Source of the DNA: an uncultured Methylibium sp.
Lineage (GTDB): Bacteria > Pseudomonadota > Gammaproteobacteria > Burkholderiales > Burkholderiaceae_C
Assembly: GCF_902826655.1 (NCBI RefSeq)
Contig: NZ_CADEFR010000017.1
Coordinates: 1-64,000 of the forward strand
Length of the DNA stretch: 64,000 bases
Reading direction: 5' to 3'
The position numbers and the translations under genes are program-made. Under the pieces are notes generated by a model. It saw only the letters and a list, made by a program, of their open reading frames with translations. It had not been told where the DNA came from and made no database searches. Of the stretch, positions 1 to 9,119 are shown in pieces (positions within the stretch are counted from its first letter, which is position 1; each line of letters begins with the position of its first letter).

Positions 1-2
1 AG

Positions 3-506
3 AAGACCAACACCATGGTCATCTTCATCAACCAGATCCGCATGAAGATCGGCGTCATGTTCGGCAGCCCCGAGACCACGACCGGAGGCAACGCGCTGAA
101 GTTCTATGCCTCGGTGCGGCTGGACATCCGCCGCATCGGCAGCATCAAGAAGGGCGAAGAGGTCATCGGCAACGAGACCAAGGTCAAGGTCGTCAAGAAC
201 AAGGTCTCCCCGCCCTTCAAGACGGCCGAGTTCGACATCCTGTTCGGCGAGGGTGTGTCGCGCGAAGGCGAGATCGTCGACATGGGCGTCGAGGCCAAGG
301 TGGTCGAGAAGTCCGGTGCCTGGTACGCCTACAACGGCGAGAAGATCGGCCAGGGCAAGGACAACGCGCGCGAGTTCCTGCGCGAGAACCCCGACCTCGC
401 GATCGAGATCGAGAACAAGGTCCGCGAGTCGCTGGGCATCGCCCTGCTGCCGACCGTCGAGGTCGAGGTGCCGAAGGCCGGCAAGAAAGCGGCCGGCGGC
501 GAGTGA
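3..506 (+). CDS. recA: RecA recombinase (3' part, cut by window edge)
   Basis: This is the C-terminal part of RecA, the ATP-dependent recombinase that forms filaments on single-stranded DNA, drives strand exchange and triggers LexA cleavage. The reading frame is already open at the first bases and the 5' end lies outside the window. Visible features are the conserved core stretch around [12 protein letters not shown], the loop motif [21 protein letters not shown], and the C-terminal domain with [13 protein letters not shown]. The tail is lysine/glycine rich ([10 protein letters not shown]) and lacks the acidic end typical of enterobacterial RecA. The stop codon overlaps the GTG start of the next gene by four bases, which suggests translational coupling. 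Confidence 0.97.
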   Translation, partial: KTNTMVIFINQIRMKIGVMFGSPETTTGGNALKFYASVRLDIRRIGSIKKGEEVIGNETKVKVVKNKVSPPFKTAEFDILFGEGVSREGEIVDMGVEAKVVEKSGAWYAYNGEKIGQGKDNAREFLRENPDLAIEIENKVRESLGIALLPTVEVEVPKAGKKAAGGE

Positions 507-934
507 GCGTCGCGGTGTCGCGCGAGATCGACCTGGTTCGCGGCCTGTGGGCCGCCTACCAGGCGCGCGACTGGGCCGGGGCGCAGTCGCTCTTCGCGCC
601 GGCCGCGCGCTGCACCTGGTGGACGAGCGGCGAGCGCTATGTCGGCGCCGAAGCCATCGTCCGGGTCAACGCCACCTACCCCGAGGGGTGGCAGATCCAT
701 GTGATCGCCGTCGAACCGCTGGTGGACGGTCGCGTCCTCAGCCTCGTGCGGGTCGATCATCCACCGGCGATGCACTACGCGCATTCATGGTTCGGTTTCA
801 CCGGTGACGACCGTCCGCGCATTGCCTCGATCGACGAGTTCTGGGCCGAGGTCGTGGCGCCCGAGGCTTGGCGCGACGGCTTTCCCGGTCGCGAACGCGA
901 GGCCGAGCCGTGCCACGCGCTCTCGCCACGCTGA
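503..934 (+). CDS. SnoaL/NTF2-fold small protein between recA and recX
   Basis: The product is a 143-residue protein resembling the SnoaL-like/NTF2 superfamily, cone-shaped alpha+beta barrels that bind small ligands or act as isomerases. An N-terminal helix ([21 protein letters not shown]) is followed by the typical pattern of aromatic strands and a mid segment [20 protein letters not shown]. The GTG start overlaps the recA stop (GTGA), so translation is probably coupled to recA. The 3' end overlaps the likely recX start by about 25 bases. No substrate or catalytic role can be read from the sequence. The position inside the recA-recX pair is the notable point; membership in the SOS regulon is inferred only from location. 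Confidence 0.8.
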   Translation: MSVAVSREIDLVRGLWAAYQARDWAGAQSLFAPAARCTWWTSGERYVGAEAIVRVNATYPEGWQIHVIAVEPLVDGRVLSLVRVDHPPAMHYAHSWFGFTGDDRPRIASIDEFWAEVVAPEAWRDGFPGREREAEPCHALSPR

Positions 935-1419
935 AGGCCAAGGCACTGGCCTGCATCGCGCAGCGCGAGCACAGCCGGGTCGAACTGCGGCGCAAGCTGC
1001 TCGCGCATGTCGACAAGCAGCGGCGCCAGGCCGATGACGCATCGGACATCGCACCGCACCACGACCTGCCGCCCGAACAGGCGGTCGACGAACTGCTCGA
1101 CTGGCTGGTGGCGAAAGACCTGCTGAGTACCCCGCGCTTCGTCGAGACGCGCATCCAGGTGCGTGCATCGCGCTTCGGCAACCTGCGCATCCGCCACGAG
1201 CTGGCCCAGCACGGTGTCGAACTCGACGTCGCCGCCGCGGCCGACCTGAAGCGCAGTGAAGTGGCGCGTGCACGCGTCGTATGGGCCAAGCGCTTCGGTG
1301 CGGTCGCCGCTGATGCCGCTGGCCGTGCGAAGCAGATGCGGTTTCTGGCGGCGCGAGGCTTCAGCACCGAGGTCGTGCGCCGCGTCGTCGCGGGTGGCGA
1401 CGACGCGCTCGAAACCTAG
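910..1419 (+). CDS. recX: RecX regulatory protein
   Basis: RecX binds RecA filaments and limits their growth, and normally sits directly downstream of recA. The roughly 169-residue product has the helical pattern of the family: ALACIAQREHSRVELRRKLLAH near the N-terminus, the central DELLDWLVAKDLLSTPRFVETRIQVRASRFGNLRIRHELAQHGV, and a C-terminal repeat ending FLAARGFSTEVVRRVV. I chose the GTG at 910, which places the first conserved helix about 10 residues in. An upstream in-frame ATG at 868 would add a 14-residue arginine-rich extension lying wholly inside the previous gene. The stop overlaps the stop of the convergent argC gene. Confidence 0.88.
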   Translation: MPRALATLKAKALACIAQREHSRVELRRKLLAHVDKQRRQADDASDIAPHHDLPPEQAVDELLDWLVAKDLLSTPRFVETRIQVRASRFGNLRIRHELAQHGVELDVAAAADLKRSEVARARVVWAKRFGAVAADAAGRAKQMRFLAARGFSTEVVRRVVAGGDDALET

Positions 1420-2345
1420 GCACCCAGGCCGAGCATCAGACGAATGTTCTGCACGGCGGCGCCCGACGCGCCCTTCCCCAGGTTGTCCAGCCGCGCGACC
1501 AGCACGGCCTGGCCGCGTGCCTCGTTGCCGTAGACGCGCAGCTCCAGCCGGTTGCTGTCGTTCAGAGCCTCGGCCTCGAGCTTGCCGCCCGGCTCGGTCG
1601 GCACGACGCTGACGAACTCGCAGCCCGCATAGCGCGCGGCCAGCGCCGCTTCCAGGTCACCGGGGCGCGGCTGGCCCTTCAGCAAGTCGAGATGCAGCGC
1701 GATCTGGACCAGCATGCCCTGACGGAAGTTGCCGACGCTCGGCACGAAGATCGGCCTGCGCGCCAGCCGGCTGTACTGCTGCAGCTCGGGCAGGTGCTTG
1801 TGTTCCAGGCCCAGACCGTAGAGCTCGAAGGCCGGCGCCGTCCCGGCCTCGTAGGCTTCGATCATCGTTCGACCGCCGCCTGAATAACCGCTGACCGCAT
1901 GCACCGCCACCGGGTAGTCGGCCGGCAGCAGCCCGGCATCGACCAGCGGGCGCAGCAAGGCGATTCCACCGGTCGGATAGCAGCCGGGATTGGCCACTCG
2001 CCGCGATGCCGCCACTGCCGACGCCTGCTCGGGCACCAGCTCCGGAAAACCGTAGACCCAGCTGGGTGCGACGCGATGGGCCGTGCTGGCGTCGACGATC
2101 CTCGGTCCGCCGCCAGGCAAGCCATCGGCGAGCGCGACCGACTCGCGCGCCGCCTCGTCGTGCAGGCACAGCACGACCAGATCGACCCCGGCCATCAGTT
2201 CGCGCTTGGCACCGGCATCCTTGCGTCGGGCGGGGTCGATGCTGACCAACTCGACGCCAGCCAGGCCCGACAGCAGGTCGCGGATCCCCAGGCCGGTGGT
2301 GCCGGCTTCACCGTCGATGAAGATGCGGGCGGGGCGAGCGCTCAT
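1416..2345 (-). CDS. argC: N-acetyl-gamma-glutamyl-phosphate reductase, short (type 2) form
   Basis: ArgC performs the NADPH-dependent reduction of N-acetylglutamyl phosphate to the semialdehyde, the third step of arginine synthesis (EC 1.2.1.38). The 309-residue length and the N-terminus IFIDGEAGTTGLGIRDLL are those of the type 2 subfamily. The active-site cysteine is Cys122 in VANPGCYPTGG, and VSGYSGGGRTMIE is also conserved. The start at 2345 was chosen because the nucleotide-binding strand begins eight residues later; the longer open frame upstream shows no conservation. The gene lies alone on the minus strand, convergent with recX, with stop codons overlapping. Confidence 0.95.
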   Translation of the reverse strand: MSARPARIFIDGEAGTTGLGIRDLLSGLAGVELVSIDPARRKDAGAKRELMAGVDLVVLCLHDEAARESVALADGLPGGGPRIVDASTAHRVAPSWVYGFPELVPEQASAVAASRRVANPGCYPTGGIALLRPLVDAGLLPADYPVAVHAVSGYSGGGRTMIEAYEAGTAPAFELYGLGLEHKHLPELQQYSRLARRPIFVPSVGNFRQGMLVQIALHLDLLKGQPRPGDLEAALAARYAGCEFVSVVPTEPGGKLEAEALNDSNRLELRVYGNEARGQAVLVARLDNLGKGASGAAVQNIRLMLGLGA

Positions 2346-2457
2346 GACCCGATGGTAGCGTCGCGGCGCCTGCGGTCGTCGGCATTGGTGCAATGCACCA
2401 TGCTAAAGTCTCTGCGCCTTTTCTCCCGGCGCATCGGCCTCGACCCGCCGCGATCGC

Positions 2458-3072
2458 ATGGCCCTCCCGCCCGCCTCCCCCGACCGCCAGCCCAAGCACC
2501 GCCGCTGCATCGACGTGCAGGTGTTCGCGCGCGGCGACGGCCTCTGGGAGGTCGACGCACGCATCACCGACACGAAGGCGCGCGACTGGCCGCTGTCCAG
2601 CGGCATCCGGCCGGCCGGCACGCCGGTGCACGACATGCTGCTGCGCCTCGTGGTCGACGAGCACCTGGTCATCCAGGCGGCCGGTGCGCAGACCGACTGG
2701 ATGCCCTACCCAGGGCTGTGCAACGCCTACGGAGACGCCTACGAACGGCTGGTCGGCTTGTCGCTGGTCAAGGACTTTCGGCGCGCCGTCCAGCAGCGCC
2801 TGGGTGGGGCCCAGGGCTGCACCCACATCACCGAGATGGCGCAGGTGCTGCCGACCGCGGTGATCCAGGCCTTCGCCGGCGAAGTGATCAACACGCAGGA
2901 AGGCGGGCAGGACCCTGCCCACCCGGGACGCGACCTGCCGCCCTTCCAGCTGGACCGCTGCCACGCTCTCCGCCGCGAGGCCGAGGCCGTGCGGCTCTAT
3001 TACCCCCGCTGGCATCGCCCGGCGGCGGAGCACAATCCGCAGCGCCCGGCAGGCGCCGGGCAACCGGGCTGA
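2458..3072 (+). CDS. DUF2889 family protein
   Basis: A 204-residue protein of the uncharacterised DUF2889 family. It starts with a positively charged segment ([16 protein letters not shown]), continues with a domain that reads like a beta-rich fold ([17 protein letters not shown]), and has the family's cysteine-containing signature [11 protein letters not shown] near residue 120. No signal peptide or membrane segment is seen. It lies about 60 bases upstream of sucC on the same strand, but the proline-rich gap between them gives no sign of shared translation. Function is unknown; the Cys-Thr-His cluster could bind a metal (inference). Confidence 0.85.
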   Translation: MALPPASPDRQPKHRRCIDVQVFARGDGLWEVDARITDTKARDWPLSSGIRPAGTPVHDMLLRLVVDEHLVIQAAGAQTDWMPYPGLCNAYGDAYERLVGLSLVKDFRRAVQQRLGGAQGCTHITEMAQVLPTAVIQAFAGEVINTQEGGQDPAHPGRDLPPFQLDRCHALRREAEAVRLYYPRWHRPAAEHNPQRPAGAGQPG

Positions 3073-3136
3073 GCGCTCGCCCGACCCGCCCCTGGCTCCG
3101 CCAGCCCCGATCCCTTCCCCACCTCACAGCGTCACC

Positions 3137-4303
3137 ATGAAGATCCACGAATACCAAGGCAAGGAGATCCTGCGCCAGTTCGGCGTGCCGGTGCCGCGCG
3201 GCTACCCCGCCTTCACCACGCAGGAAGCCGTCGAGGCGGCCCAGAAGCTGGGCGGCCCGGTCTGGGTCGTCAAGGCGCAGATCCACGCCGGCGGCCGCGG
3301 CAAGGGAGGCGGCGTCAAGGTCGCGAAGTCGCTCGACGACGTGAAGGCGTTGTCGAGCCAGATCCTCGGCATGCAGCTGAAGACCCACCAGACCGGTCCC
3401 GAAGGCCAGAAGGTGCGGCGCCTCTACATCGAGGAAGGCGCGGACATCAAGAAGGAGTACTACGTCTCGCTGGTCACCGACCGCGCGACGCAGAAGGTCG
3501 CGTTCATCGCCTCCAGCGAGGGCGGCATGGACATCGAGGAGGTCGCGCACAGCACTCCCGACAAGATCATCACCGAGGTCATCGATCCGCTGACCGGCCT
3601 GGGCGACGCGCAGGCGAAGAAGATCGCCGCAGCGGTCGGCCTGCCCGAGGGCTCGCACGCGCAGGCCACGACGCTGTTCCAGAACCTCTACCGCTGCTAC
3701 ATGGAGACGGATGCCTCGCTGGTCGAGATCAACCCGCTCAACTGCGACAGCAAGGGCAAGCTGGTCGCGCTGGACGCGAAGTTCAACTTCGACGCCAACG
3801 CGCTGTTCCGCCACCCCGAGATCGTCGCCTACCGCGACCTCGACGAGGAGGACCCGGCCGAGGTCGAGGCCAGCAAGTTCGATCTCGCCTACATCCAGCT
3901 CGACGGCAACATCGGCTGCCTGGTCAACGGCGCGGGCCTGGCGATGGCGACCATGGACACCATCAAGCTGTTCGGCGGCGAGCCGGCCAACTTCCTGGAC
4001 GTCGGTGGCGGCGCGACCGCCGAGAAGGTCACCGAGGCCTTCAAGATCATGCTCAAGAACCCCGAGGTGAAGGCCATCCTGGTCAACATCTTCGGCGGCA
4101 TCATGCGCTGCGACACCATCGCCGACGGCGTGATCACCGCCTCCAAGGCGGTCGGCCTGAAGGTGCCGCTGGTGGTGCGGATGAAGGGCACGAACGAGGA
4201 CCTCGGCAAGAAGATGCTGGCCGAGAGCGGCCTGCCGATCATCGCGGCCAACACGATGGCCGAGGCCGCGACCGCCGTGGTCGCCGCCGTCAAGAAGCAG
4301 TGA
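3137..4303 (+). CDS. sucC: Succinyl-CoA synthetase (ADP-forming), beta subunit
   Basis: SucC is the ATP-grasp subunit of the TCA-cycle enzyme that converts succinyl-CoA plus ADP and phosphate into succinate, CoA and ATP. The 388 residues match the usual length. Recognisable parts are the N-terminus [17 protein letters not shown], the ATP-grasp segment [20 protein letters not shown], the metal-binding region [23 protein letters not shown], and the C-terminal ligase region with [16 protein letters not shown]. sucD follows 16 bases later, so the two form an operon. Confidence 0.98.
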   Translation: MKIHEYQGKEILRQFGVPVPRGYPAFTTQEAVEAAQKLGGPVWVVKAQIHAGGRGKGGGVKVAKSLDDVKALSSQILGMQLKTHQTGPEGQKVRRLYIEEGADIKKEYYVSLVTDRATQKVAFIASSEGGMDIEEVAHSTPDKIITEVIDPLTGLGDAQAKKIAAAVGLPEGSHAQATTLFQNLYRCYMETDASLVEINPLNCDSKGKLVALDAKFNFDANALFRHPEIVAYRDLDEEDPAEVEASKFDLAYIQLDGNIGCLVNGAGLAMATMDTIKLFGGEPANFLDVGGGATAEKVTEAFKIMLKNPEVKAILVNIFGGIMRCDTIADGVITASKAVGLKVPLVVRMKGTNEDLGKKMLAESGLPIIAANTMAEAATAVVAAVKKQ

Positions 4304-4319
4304 GCCGAGGACACGACGC

Positions 4320-5213
4320 ATGAGCATCCTGATCAACAAGGACACCCGGGTCATCACCCAGGGCATCACCGGCAAGACCGGCCAGTTCCACACCCGCGGC
4401 TGCCGCGACTACGCCAACGGCAAGGCCTGCTTCGTCGCGGGCGTCAACCCGAAGAAGGCCGGCGAGGACTTCGAGGGCATCCCGATCCACGCCACCGTCA
4501 AGGACGCGGCCCGGGCCACCGGCGCGACCGTCAGCGTGATCTACGTGCCGCCGGCCGGCGCCGCCGCGGCAATCTGGGAGGCGGTCGAAGCCGACCTGGA
4601 CCTCGCGATCTGCATCACCGAAGGCATCCCGGTCCGCGACATGCTCGAGGTGCGCAACAAGATGAAGGCCAAGGAGGCCGCCGGCGGCAAGAGGACGCTG
4701 CTGCTGGGCCCCAACTGCCCCGGGCTGATCACGCCGGAGGAAATCAAGATCGGCATCATGCCGGGCCACATCCACCGCAAGGGCCGCATCGGCGTGGTCA
4801 GCCGCTCCGGCACGCTGACTTACGAGGCGGTGGCCCAGGTCACCGAGCTGGGCCTCGGCCAGTCGAGCGCGGTCGGCATCGGCGGCGACCCGATCAACGG
4901 CCTGAAGCACATCGACGTGATGCGGTTGTTCAACGACGACCCCGACACCGAGGCCGTGATCATGATCGGCGAGATCGGCGGTCCCGACGAAGCCGAAGCG
5001 GCCCGCTGGTGCAAGGCGAACATGAAGAAGCCCGTGGTCGGCTTCATCGCCGGCGTCACCGCCCCCCCGGGCAAGCGCATGGGCCATGCCGGCGCGCTGA
5101 TCTCGGGCGGCGCCGATACGGCCGACGCCAAGCTCGCGATCATGGAAGAGTGCGGCTTCAAGGTCACCCGCGATCCGTCGGAGATGGGCAAGCTGCTCAA
5201 GGCGCTGCTCTGA
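4320..5213 (+). CDS. sucD: Succinyl-CoA synthetase, alpha subunit
   Basis: SucD binds CoA and carries the phosphohistidine intermediate of succinyl-CoA synthetase. The 297-residue sequence begins with [21 protein letters not shown], the CoA-binding Rossmann start. It contains [14 protein letters not shown] and the active-site histidine near residue 256 in [11 protein letters not shown]. It is co-transcribed with sucC. No terminator hairpin with a T tract is visible downstream. Confidence 0.98.
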   Translation: MSILINKDTRVITQGITGKTGQFHTRGCRDYANGKACFVAGVNPKKAGEDFEGIPIHATVKDAARATGATVSVIYVPPAGAAAAIWEAVEADLDLAICITEGIPVRDMLEVRNKMKAKEAAGGKRTLLLGPNCPGLITPEEIKIGIMPGHIHRKGRIGVVSRSGTLTYEAVAQVTELGLGQSSAVGIGGDPINGLKHIDVMRLFNDDPDTEAVIMIGEIGGPDEAEAARWCKANMKKPVVGFIAGVTAPPGKRMGHAGALISGGADTADAKLAIMEECGFKVTRDPSEMGKLLKALL

Positions 5214-5347
5214 CGCCGGTCGCGGCCCGCGCGCCGGCCGGGGCGGCGGCGCGTGAGTAGTCTCCGCAACGCCCGGCCCGGCGCCGCCTCCTACACTGCC
5301 GTCTTCCCGCCCGGCGGGCTCGCAGCGCAGCACGACAAGGACGCCTC

Positions 5348-6061
5348 ATGGAAACATTGATGACCCCGGAGTTCTGGGTCGCGGTCGGCCAGATCATCCT
5401 GATCGACATAGTGCTGGGCGGCGACAACGCGGTCGTCATCGCGCTGGCCTGCCGCGGGCTGCCGCCGCACCTGCGCACGAAGGGCGTCCTCTGGGGCACG
5501 GCCGGCGCGATCATCCTGCGCGTCATCCTGATCTTCTTCGCGCTGACGCTGCTGGCGATCCCCTACCTCAAGATCGTCGGTGCGCTGCTGCTGGTCTGGA
5601 TCGGCGTCAAGCTGCTGGTGCCTGACCACGACGATGCGCACGGCGACATCCAGGCCAGCGACAAGCTCTGGGGCGCGATCAAGACCGTGGTCATCGCCGA
5701 TCTGGTGATGAGCATCGACAACGTGATCGCGATCGCCGGCGCCGCCGAGAGTGCCGGGGGCGACCACAAGATGCCGCTGGTGATCTTCGGCCTGCTCGTC
5801 AGCATCCCCATCATCGTCTGGGGCAGCCAGCTGGTGCTCAAGCTGATGGACCGCTTCCCGATCATCATCACGGCCGGCGGCATGCTGCTCGGCTGGATCG
5901 CCGGCACGATGGCGGTCACCGATCCGGCCGCCACGTCGCTGGTGCCGCAGACCGACGTGGTCAAGTACGGGGCCGGCCTCGCCGGTGCGCTGCTGGTCCT
6001 GGCCATCGGCAAGTGGATCCAGAGCCGGCGCTCCACGGGCGAACCGGCTGCCGGCGCCTAG
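5348..6061 (+). CDS. TerC/YjbE-family integral membrane protein
   Basis: A 237-residue polytopic membrane protein of the TerC family, whose members move Mn2+ or other cations or act in tellurite resistance. The two repeated acidic signatures expected in this family are present inside membrane helices: VLGGDNAVVIALACRGLP near residues 20-37 and MSIDNVIAIAGAAE near residues 120-133. About seven hydrophobic segments can be counted. Unlike the second TerC gene at 24.9 kb, no riboswitch-like leader precedes it. Metal specificity is not readable from sequence. Confidence 0.9.
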   Translation: METLMTPEFWVAVGQIILIDIVLGGDNAVVIALACRGLPPHLRTKGVLWGTAGAIILRVILIFFALTLLAIPYLKIVGALLLVWIGVKLLVPDHDDAHGDIQASDKLWGAIKTVVIADLVMSIDNVIAIAGAAESAGGDHKMPLVIFGLLVSIPIIVWGSQLVLKLMDRFPIIITAGGMLLGWIAGTMAVTDPAATSLVPQTDVVKYGAGLAGALLVLAIGKWIQSRRSTGEPAAGA

Positions 6062-6122
6062 CGGACCCCGGCGCAAGCCCCGCGACCGAGCGGTGGCTGC
6101 GCCGTGCCGGCGTGCTACCGTC

Positions 6123-7367
6123 ATGGGCATGCCTGTTGACGCTGCCTCTCGCCCGACGTCCTCGAAGCTGGCGCGGCGCGTAGCGGCCTCGCTGGCCACC
6201 GCCACGCCCTTCGCGCTGGCCGACGGGCTGGGGCCGGCCACCGAGTCCGGCGGCAACTCCCTCTGGGTCGGCGTGGCCTTCGTGCTGGCGGCGATCGCCG
6301 GCCTGGCCTGGCACTGGCGCCCACGCACCACCGTGCCGCCCGAACTGCAGCGGCGCCGCCGCACCGATCGGCAACGCTCGCGCTCCGGCTTCAACAGCAC
6401 CTTGATCGACTCGACCGTCGACACCGTGCTCGATCCACGCATCGCCGAGCCGCAACGCCGCATCGGCCCCTACCTCGTCGAGCGCGACATCGGCCGCGGC
6501 GCGATGGGCATGGTGCTGCTGTGCCGCGACGAGCGCACCGGCGAGTCGGTCGCGCTCAAGACGATGGCGCTGGGCCGCGAGTTCCACGGCGACGCCCTCG
6601 AGGAGGCCCGCGAACGCTTCTTCCGCGAGGCCGAGACCGCCGGCCGGCTGCAGCATCCGGACATCGTGGCCATCCGCGAGCACGGCGAAGAAGACGGCAT
6701 CGCCTACATCGCGATGGAGTTGCTGTCGGGCCGCGACCTGAGCGAGTACGCGCAGCCGACGCGGTTGCTGCCGGTGCCGGTGGTGCTGGGCATCACGGCG
6801 CGGGTCGCCCAGGCCCTGGCCTATGCGCATCGCCAGGGCGTGACGCACCGCGACATCAAGCCGGCCAACATCATGGTCGAGCTGGTCAGCGGCATGGTGC
6901 GGGTCACCGACTTCGGAATCGCACGGATCATCGACTCGACGCAGACCCGCACCGGCCTCGTGCTGGGGACCCCGTCCTTCATGTCGCCCGAGCAGATGGC
7001 CGGTTCGCGCACCGACGGCCGCAGCGACCTGTACGCTCTGGGCGTCACGCTGTTCCAGCTGCTGACCGGCACGCTGCCCCACAAGGCCGAGTCGATGGCC
7101 GAGTTGATCCGCTCCATTGCCAACGACGTGGCGCCGGACGTCCGCAGCCTGCGGCCCGAGCTGCCGGCGGCGCTGGCCGACATCGTCGCGCTGGCGCTCG
7201 AGAAGCATCCCGAGGTGCGCTACGCCGACGGCGACCAGATGGCCGCCGACCTGCACGCGGTGCTGGTGCAGATGCGCAACGACGGCCGCCCCGCGGCCTC
7301 CGGACCGGCGGGCGCCGGCGGGGGTCCGACGGCCGCCGCCCCGGCCGAAGCCGGGCACAATCGCTGA
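6123..7367 (+). CDS. Membrane-anchored Ser/Thr protein kinase (Hanks type)
   Basis: A 414-residue eukaryotic-like protein kinase. A single hydrophobic segment (about residues 47-65) follows a short N-terminal tail, so the kinase domain from about residue 114 is probably tethered to the inner membrane facing the cytoplasm. All key motifs are present: the glycine loop IGRGAMGMV, catalytic Lys in VALKTM, the catalytic loop HRDIKPANIM, the Mg-binding DFGIA, and an activation loop with threonines ending GTPSFMSPEQ. There are no PASTA or other sensor repeats. The ATG at 6123 places the whole anchor in the protein. A PP2C phosphatase and an FHA protein follow on the same strand, forming a kinase-phosphatase-reader set. 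Confidence 0.95.
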   Translation: MGMPVDAASRPTSSKLARRVAASLATATPFALADGLGPATESGGNSLWVGVAFVLAAIAGLAWHWRPRTTVPPELQRRRRTDRQRSRSGFNSTLIDSTVDTVLDPRIAEPQRRIGPYLVERDIGRGAMGMVLLCRDERTGESVALKTMALGREFHGDALEEARERFFREAETAGRLQHPDIVAIREHGEEDGIAYIAMELLSGRDLSEYAQPTRLLPVPVVLGITARVAQALAYAHRQGVTHRDIKPANIMVELVSGMVRVTDFGIARIIDSTQTRTGLVLGTPSFMSPEQMAGSRTDGRSDLYALGVTLFQLLTGTLPHKAESMAELIRSIANDVAPDVRSLRPELPAALADIVALALEKHPEVRYADGDQMAADLHAVLVQMRNDGRPAASGPAGAGGGPTAAAPAEAGHNR

Positions 7368-7403
7368 CGACTGCGCGCCGCCGCGCGTTCCCCCTGCTCG
7401 CCG

Positions 7404-8213
7404 ATGCCCACGCTGCCGTCCACGCCTGCCCTGCGCTTCGAGTTCATCGGACTCACGGACACCGGCCGTGCGCGCAACAACAACGAGGACTCCGTCGTCA
7501 TCGACGAGACCGCGGCCCTGGCCGTCCTGGCCGACGGCATGGGCGGCTACAACGCCGGCGAAGTGGCCAGCAGCATGGCCACCAGCTTCATCAAGGCCGA
7601 ACTCGGCCGCTGGCTCAGCGAGGCCAGCGCCCAGGCCACCGACACCGACGTGCGGCGCGCGATGGACATCTGCGTCGACAACGCCAACCGGGCGATCTTC
7701 AACGCCGCCAACTCCAATCCGCAGTACGCCGGGATGGGTACGACGCTGGTGGTCGCGGTGCTGCGCGAGGCGCGGCTGCTGCTCGGCCACATCGGCGATT
7801 CGCGCGCCTACCGCCTGCGCGACGGCGAGCTCAGCCAGATCACGCGCGACCACTCGCTGCTGCAGGAGCAGATCGACGCCGGGCTCATCACGCCGGAACA
7901 GGCCGCCGTGTCCAACCACAAGAACCTGGTGACTCGCGCGGTCGGCGTCGAGGACACGGTCCTGCTCGAGACCCACCTGCACCAGACCCAGCCGGGCGAC
8001 CTGGTGCTGCTGTGCTCCGATGGCCTGTCGGACATGATCGACGACGCGCAGATCGCCGCCGTGTTGCGCCAGCACGACTCTTTGTCGGACGCCGCCCAGG
8101 CCCTGGTGCAGGCTGCCAACGACGCGGGCGGACGGGATAACATCTCCGTCATCCTGGTGCGCGCCACGGGGACGGCGCCTGCGGCACGGGCCTGGTGGCC
8201 GTTCCGCCGCTGA
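7404..8213 (+). CDS. PP2C-family Ser/Thr protein phosphatase
   Basis: A 269-residue PPM/PP2C phosphatase, a metal-dependent enzyme that removes phosphate from Ser/Thr. Family motifs are in order: TDTGRARNNNEDSVVID, the metal-binding LADGMGGYNAGEVAS, GTTLVVAVL, HIGDSRAYRLRDG, the acidic SDGLSDMIDD, and the C-terminal GGRDNISVILV. It is soluble, with no signal peptide. It starts 36 bases after the kinase gene and is the obvious antagonist of that kinase. Confidence 0.96.
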   Translation: MPTLPSTPALRFEFIGLTDTGRARNNNEDSVVIDETAALAVLADGMGGYNAGEVASSMATSFIKAELGRWLSEASAQATDTDVRRAMDICVDNANRAIFNAANSNPQYAGMGTTLVVAVLREARLLLGHIGDSRAYRLRDGELSQITRDHSLLQEQIDAGLITPEQAAVSNHKNLVTRAVGVEDTVLLETHLHQTQPGDLVLLCSDGLSDMIDDAQIAAVLRQHDSLSDAAQALVQAANDAGGRDNISVILVRATGTAPAARAWWPFRR

Positions 8214-8278
8214 CAGCCGACGAGGGGCGGCTGGCCATCGGTTTACCAAGACAGCAGAACACAAGCACGGGGTCACGC

Positions 8279-8956
8279 ATGGGCAAGCTGGTCGTATCGC
8301 TGGACGGAGTGGTCATCAAGGAGGTCCAGCTCACCAAGGACAAGACGACGCTCGGCCGCCGCCCGTACAACGACATCGTGATCGACAACCTCGCCGTGAG
8401 CGGCGAGCACGCCGTGCTGCAGATGGTGGGCCAGGACGTCTTCATCGAAGACCTCAACAGCACCAACGGCACCTACATCAACGGCAAGGCCGTCAAGAAG
8501 CAGCTGCTGCAGCACAACGACACGGTCGAGATCGGCAAGTACAAGATCAAGTACCTGAGCGTCGAGAGCTCGGACTACGAGAAGACCATGGTGATCAAGC
8601 CCGGCGCCCCGGCCGCCGCGGCGCCCCCGGCCTTCGCGCACACCGCGCCGATGGGCAGCGGCAGCAACTCAGGCTTCGGCGCCCTGTCCGGGGCGACGGC
8701 CGCGTCGATCCGGGTGCTCAACGGCGCGGCGGTCGGCCGCGAGGTGGCGCTGACCAAGGTCGTCACCACCGTCGGCAAGCCCGGCGTGCAGGTGGCCTCC
8801 ATCACCAAGCGACCCGGCGGCTACGTCTTCGCCCACGTCGAGGGCGGCGGGCGGCCGATGGTCAACGGCAACCCGGTCAGCAGCGACCCGGTGCACCTGA
8901 AGAACGGCGACGTGATCGAACTCGCCGGGACGCAGATGCAGTTCGTCCAGACCTGA
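8279..8956 (+). CDS. FHA-domain protein (tandem, second domain degenerate)
   Basis: A 225-residue phosphothreonine-reader protein. The first FHA domain (about residues 1-95) has the canonical recognition residues: LGRRPYNDIVID, SGEHAVL and STNGTYING. A linker rich in Ala/Pro/Gly (about 105-135) leads to a second FHA-like half (about 138-225, beginning IRVLNGAAVGREVALTKV). That half keeps the overall beta pattern but lacks the Arg/Ser-x-x-His set, so it probably does not bind phosphothreonine. The threonine-containing stretch YEKTMVIKPG between the domains resembles phospho-acceptor segments of other FHA proteins (inference). It follows the phosphatase by about 65 bases. Confidence 0.93.
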   Translation: MGKLVVSLDGVVIKEVQLTKDKTTLGRRPYNDIVIDNLAVSGEHAVLQMVGQDVFIEDLNSTNGTYINGKAVKKQLLQHNDTVEIGKYKIKYLSVESSDYEKTMVIKPGAPAAAAPPAFAHTAPMGSGSNSGFGALSGATAASIRVLNGAAVGREVALTKVVTTVGKPGVQVASITKRPGGYVFAHVEGGGRPMVNGNPVSSDPVHLKNGDVIELAGTQMQFVQT

Positions 8957-9119
8957 CCCACCGGGCATAGTGCCGCCGCCGGCGCTGCGGCCGGCACGAC
9001 GATGCAGCCAAAGGCGTGACGCGTGAGGCTTCGCACACGGCGCCGCTTGCCGCTCCCGCAGCCCGCAGGCACCATCGTGGAGTAACCGTTCACGTGCCTT
9101 GCGCGCTCCCCTGGCCGCC

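Noticed and set aside
5214-5347. A yybP-ykoY-type leader before the first terC gene
   Set aside because: Neither the GGGGAGTAG nor the AAGACCTTT part is present; only GC-rich sequence.
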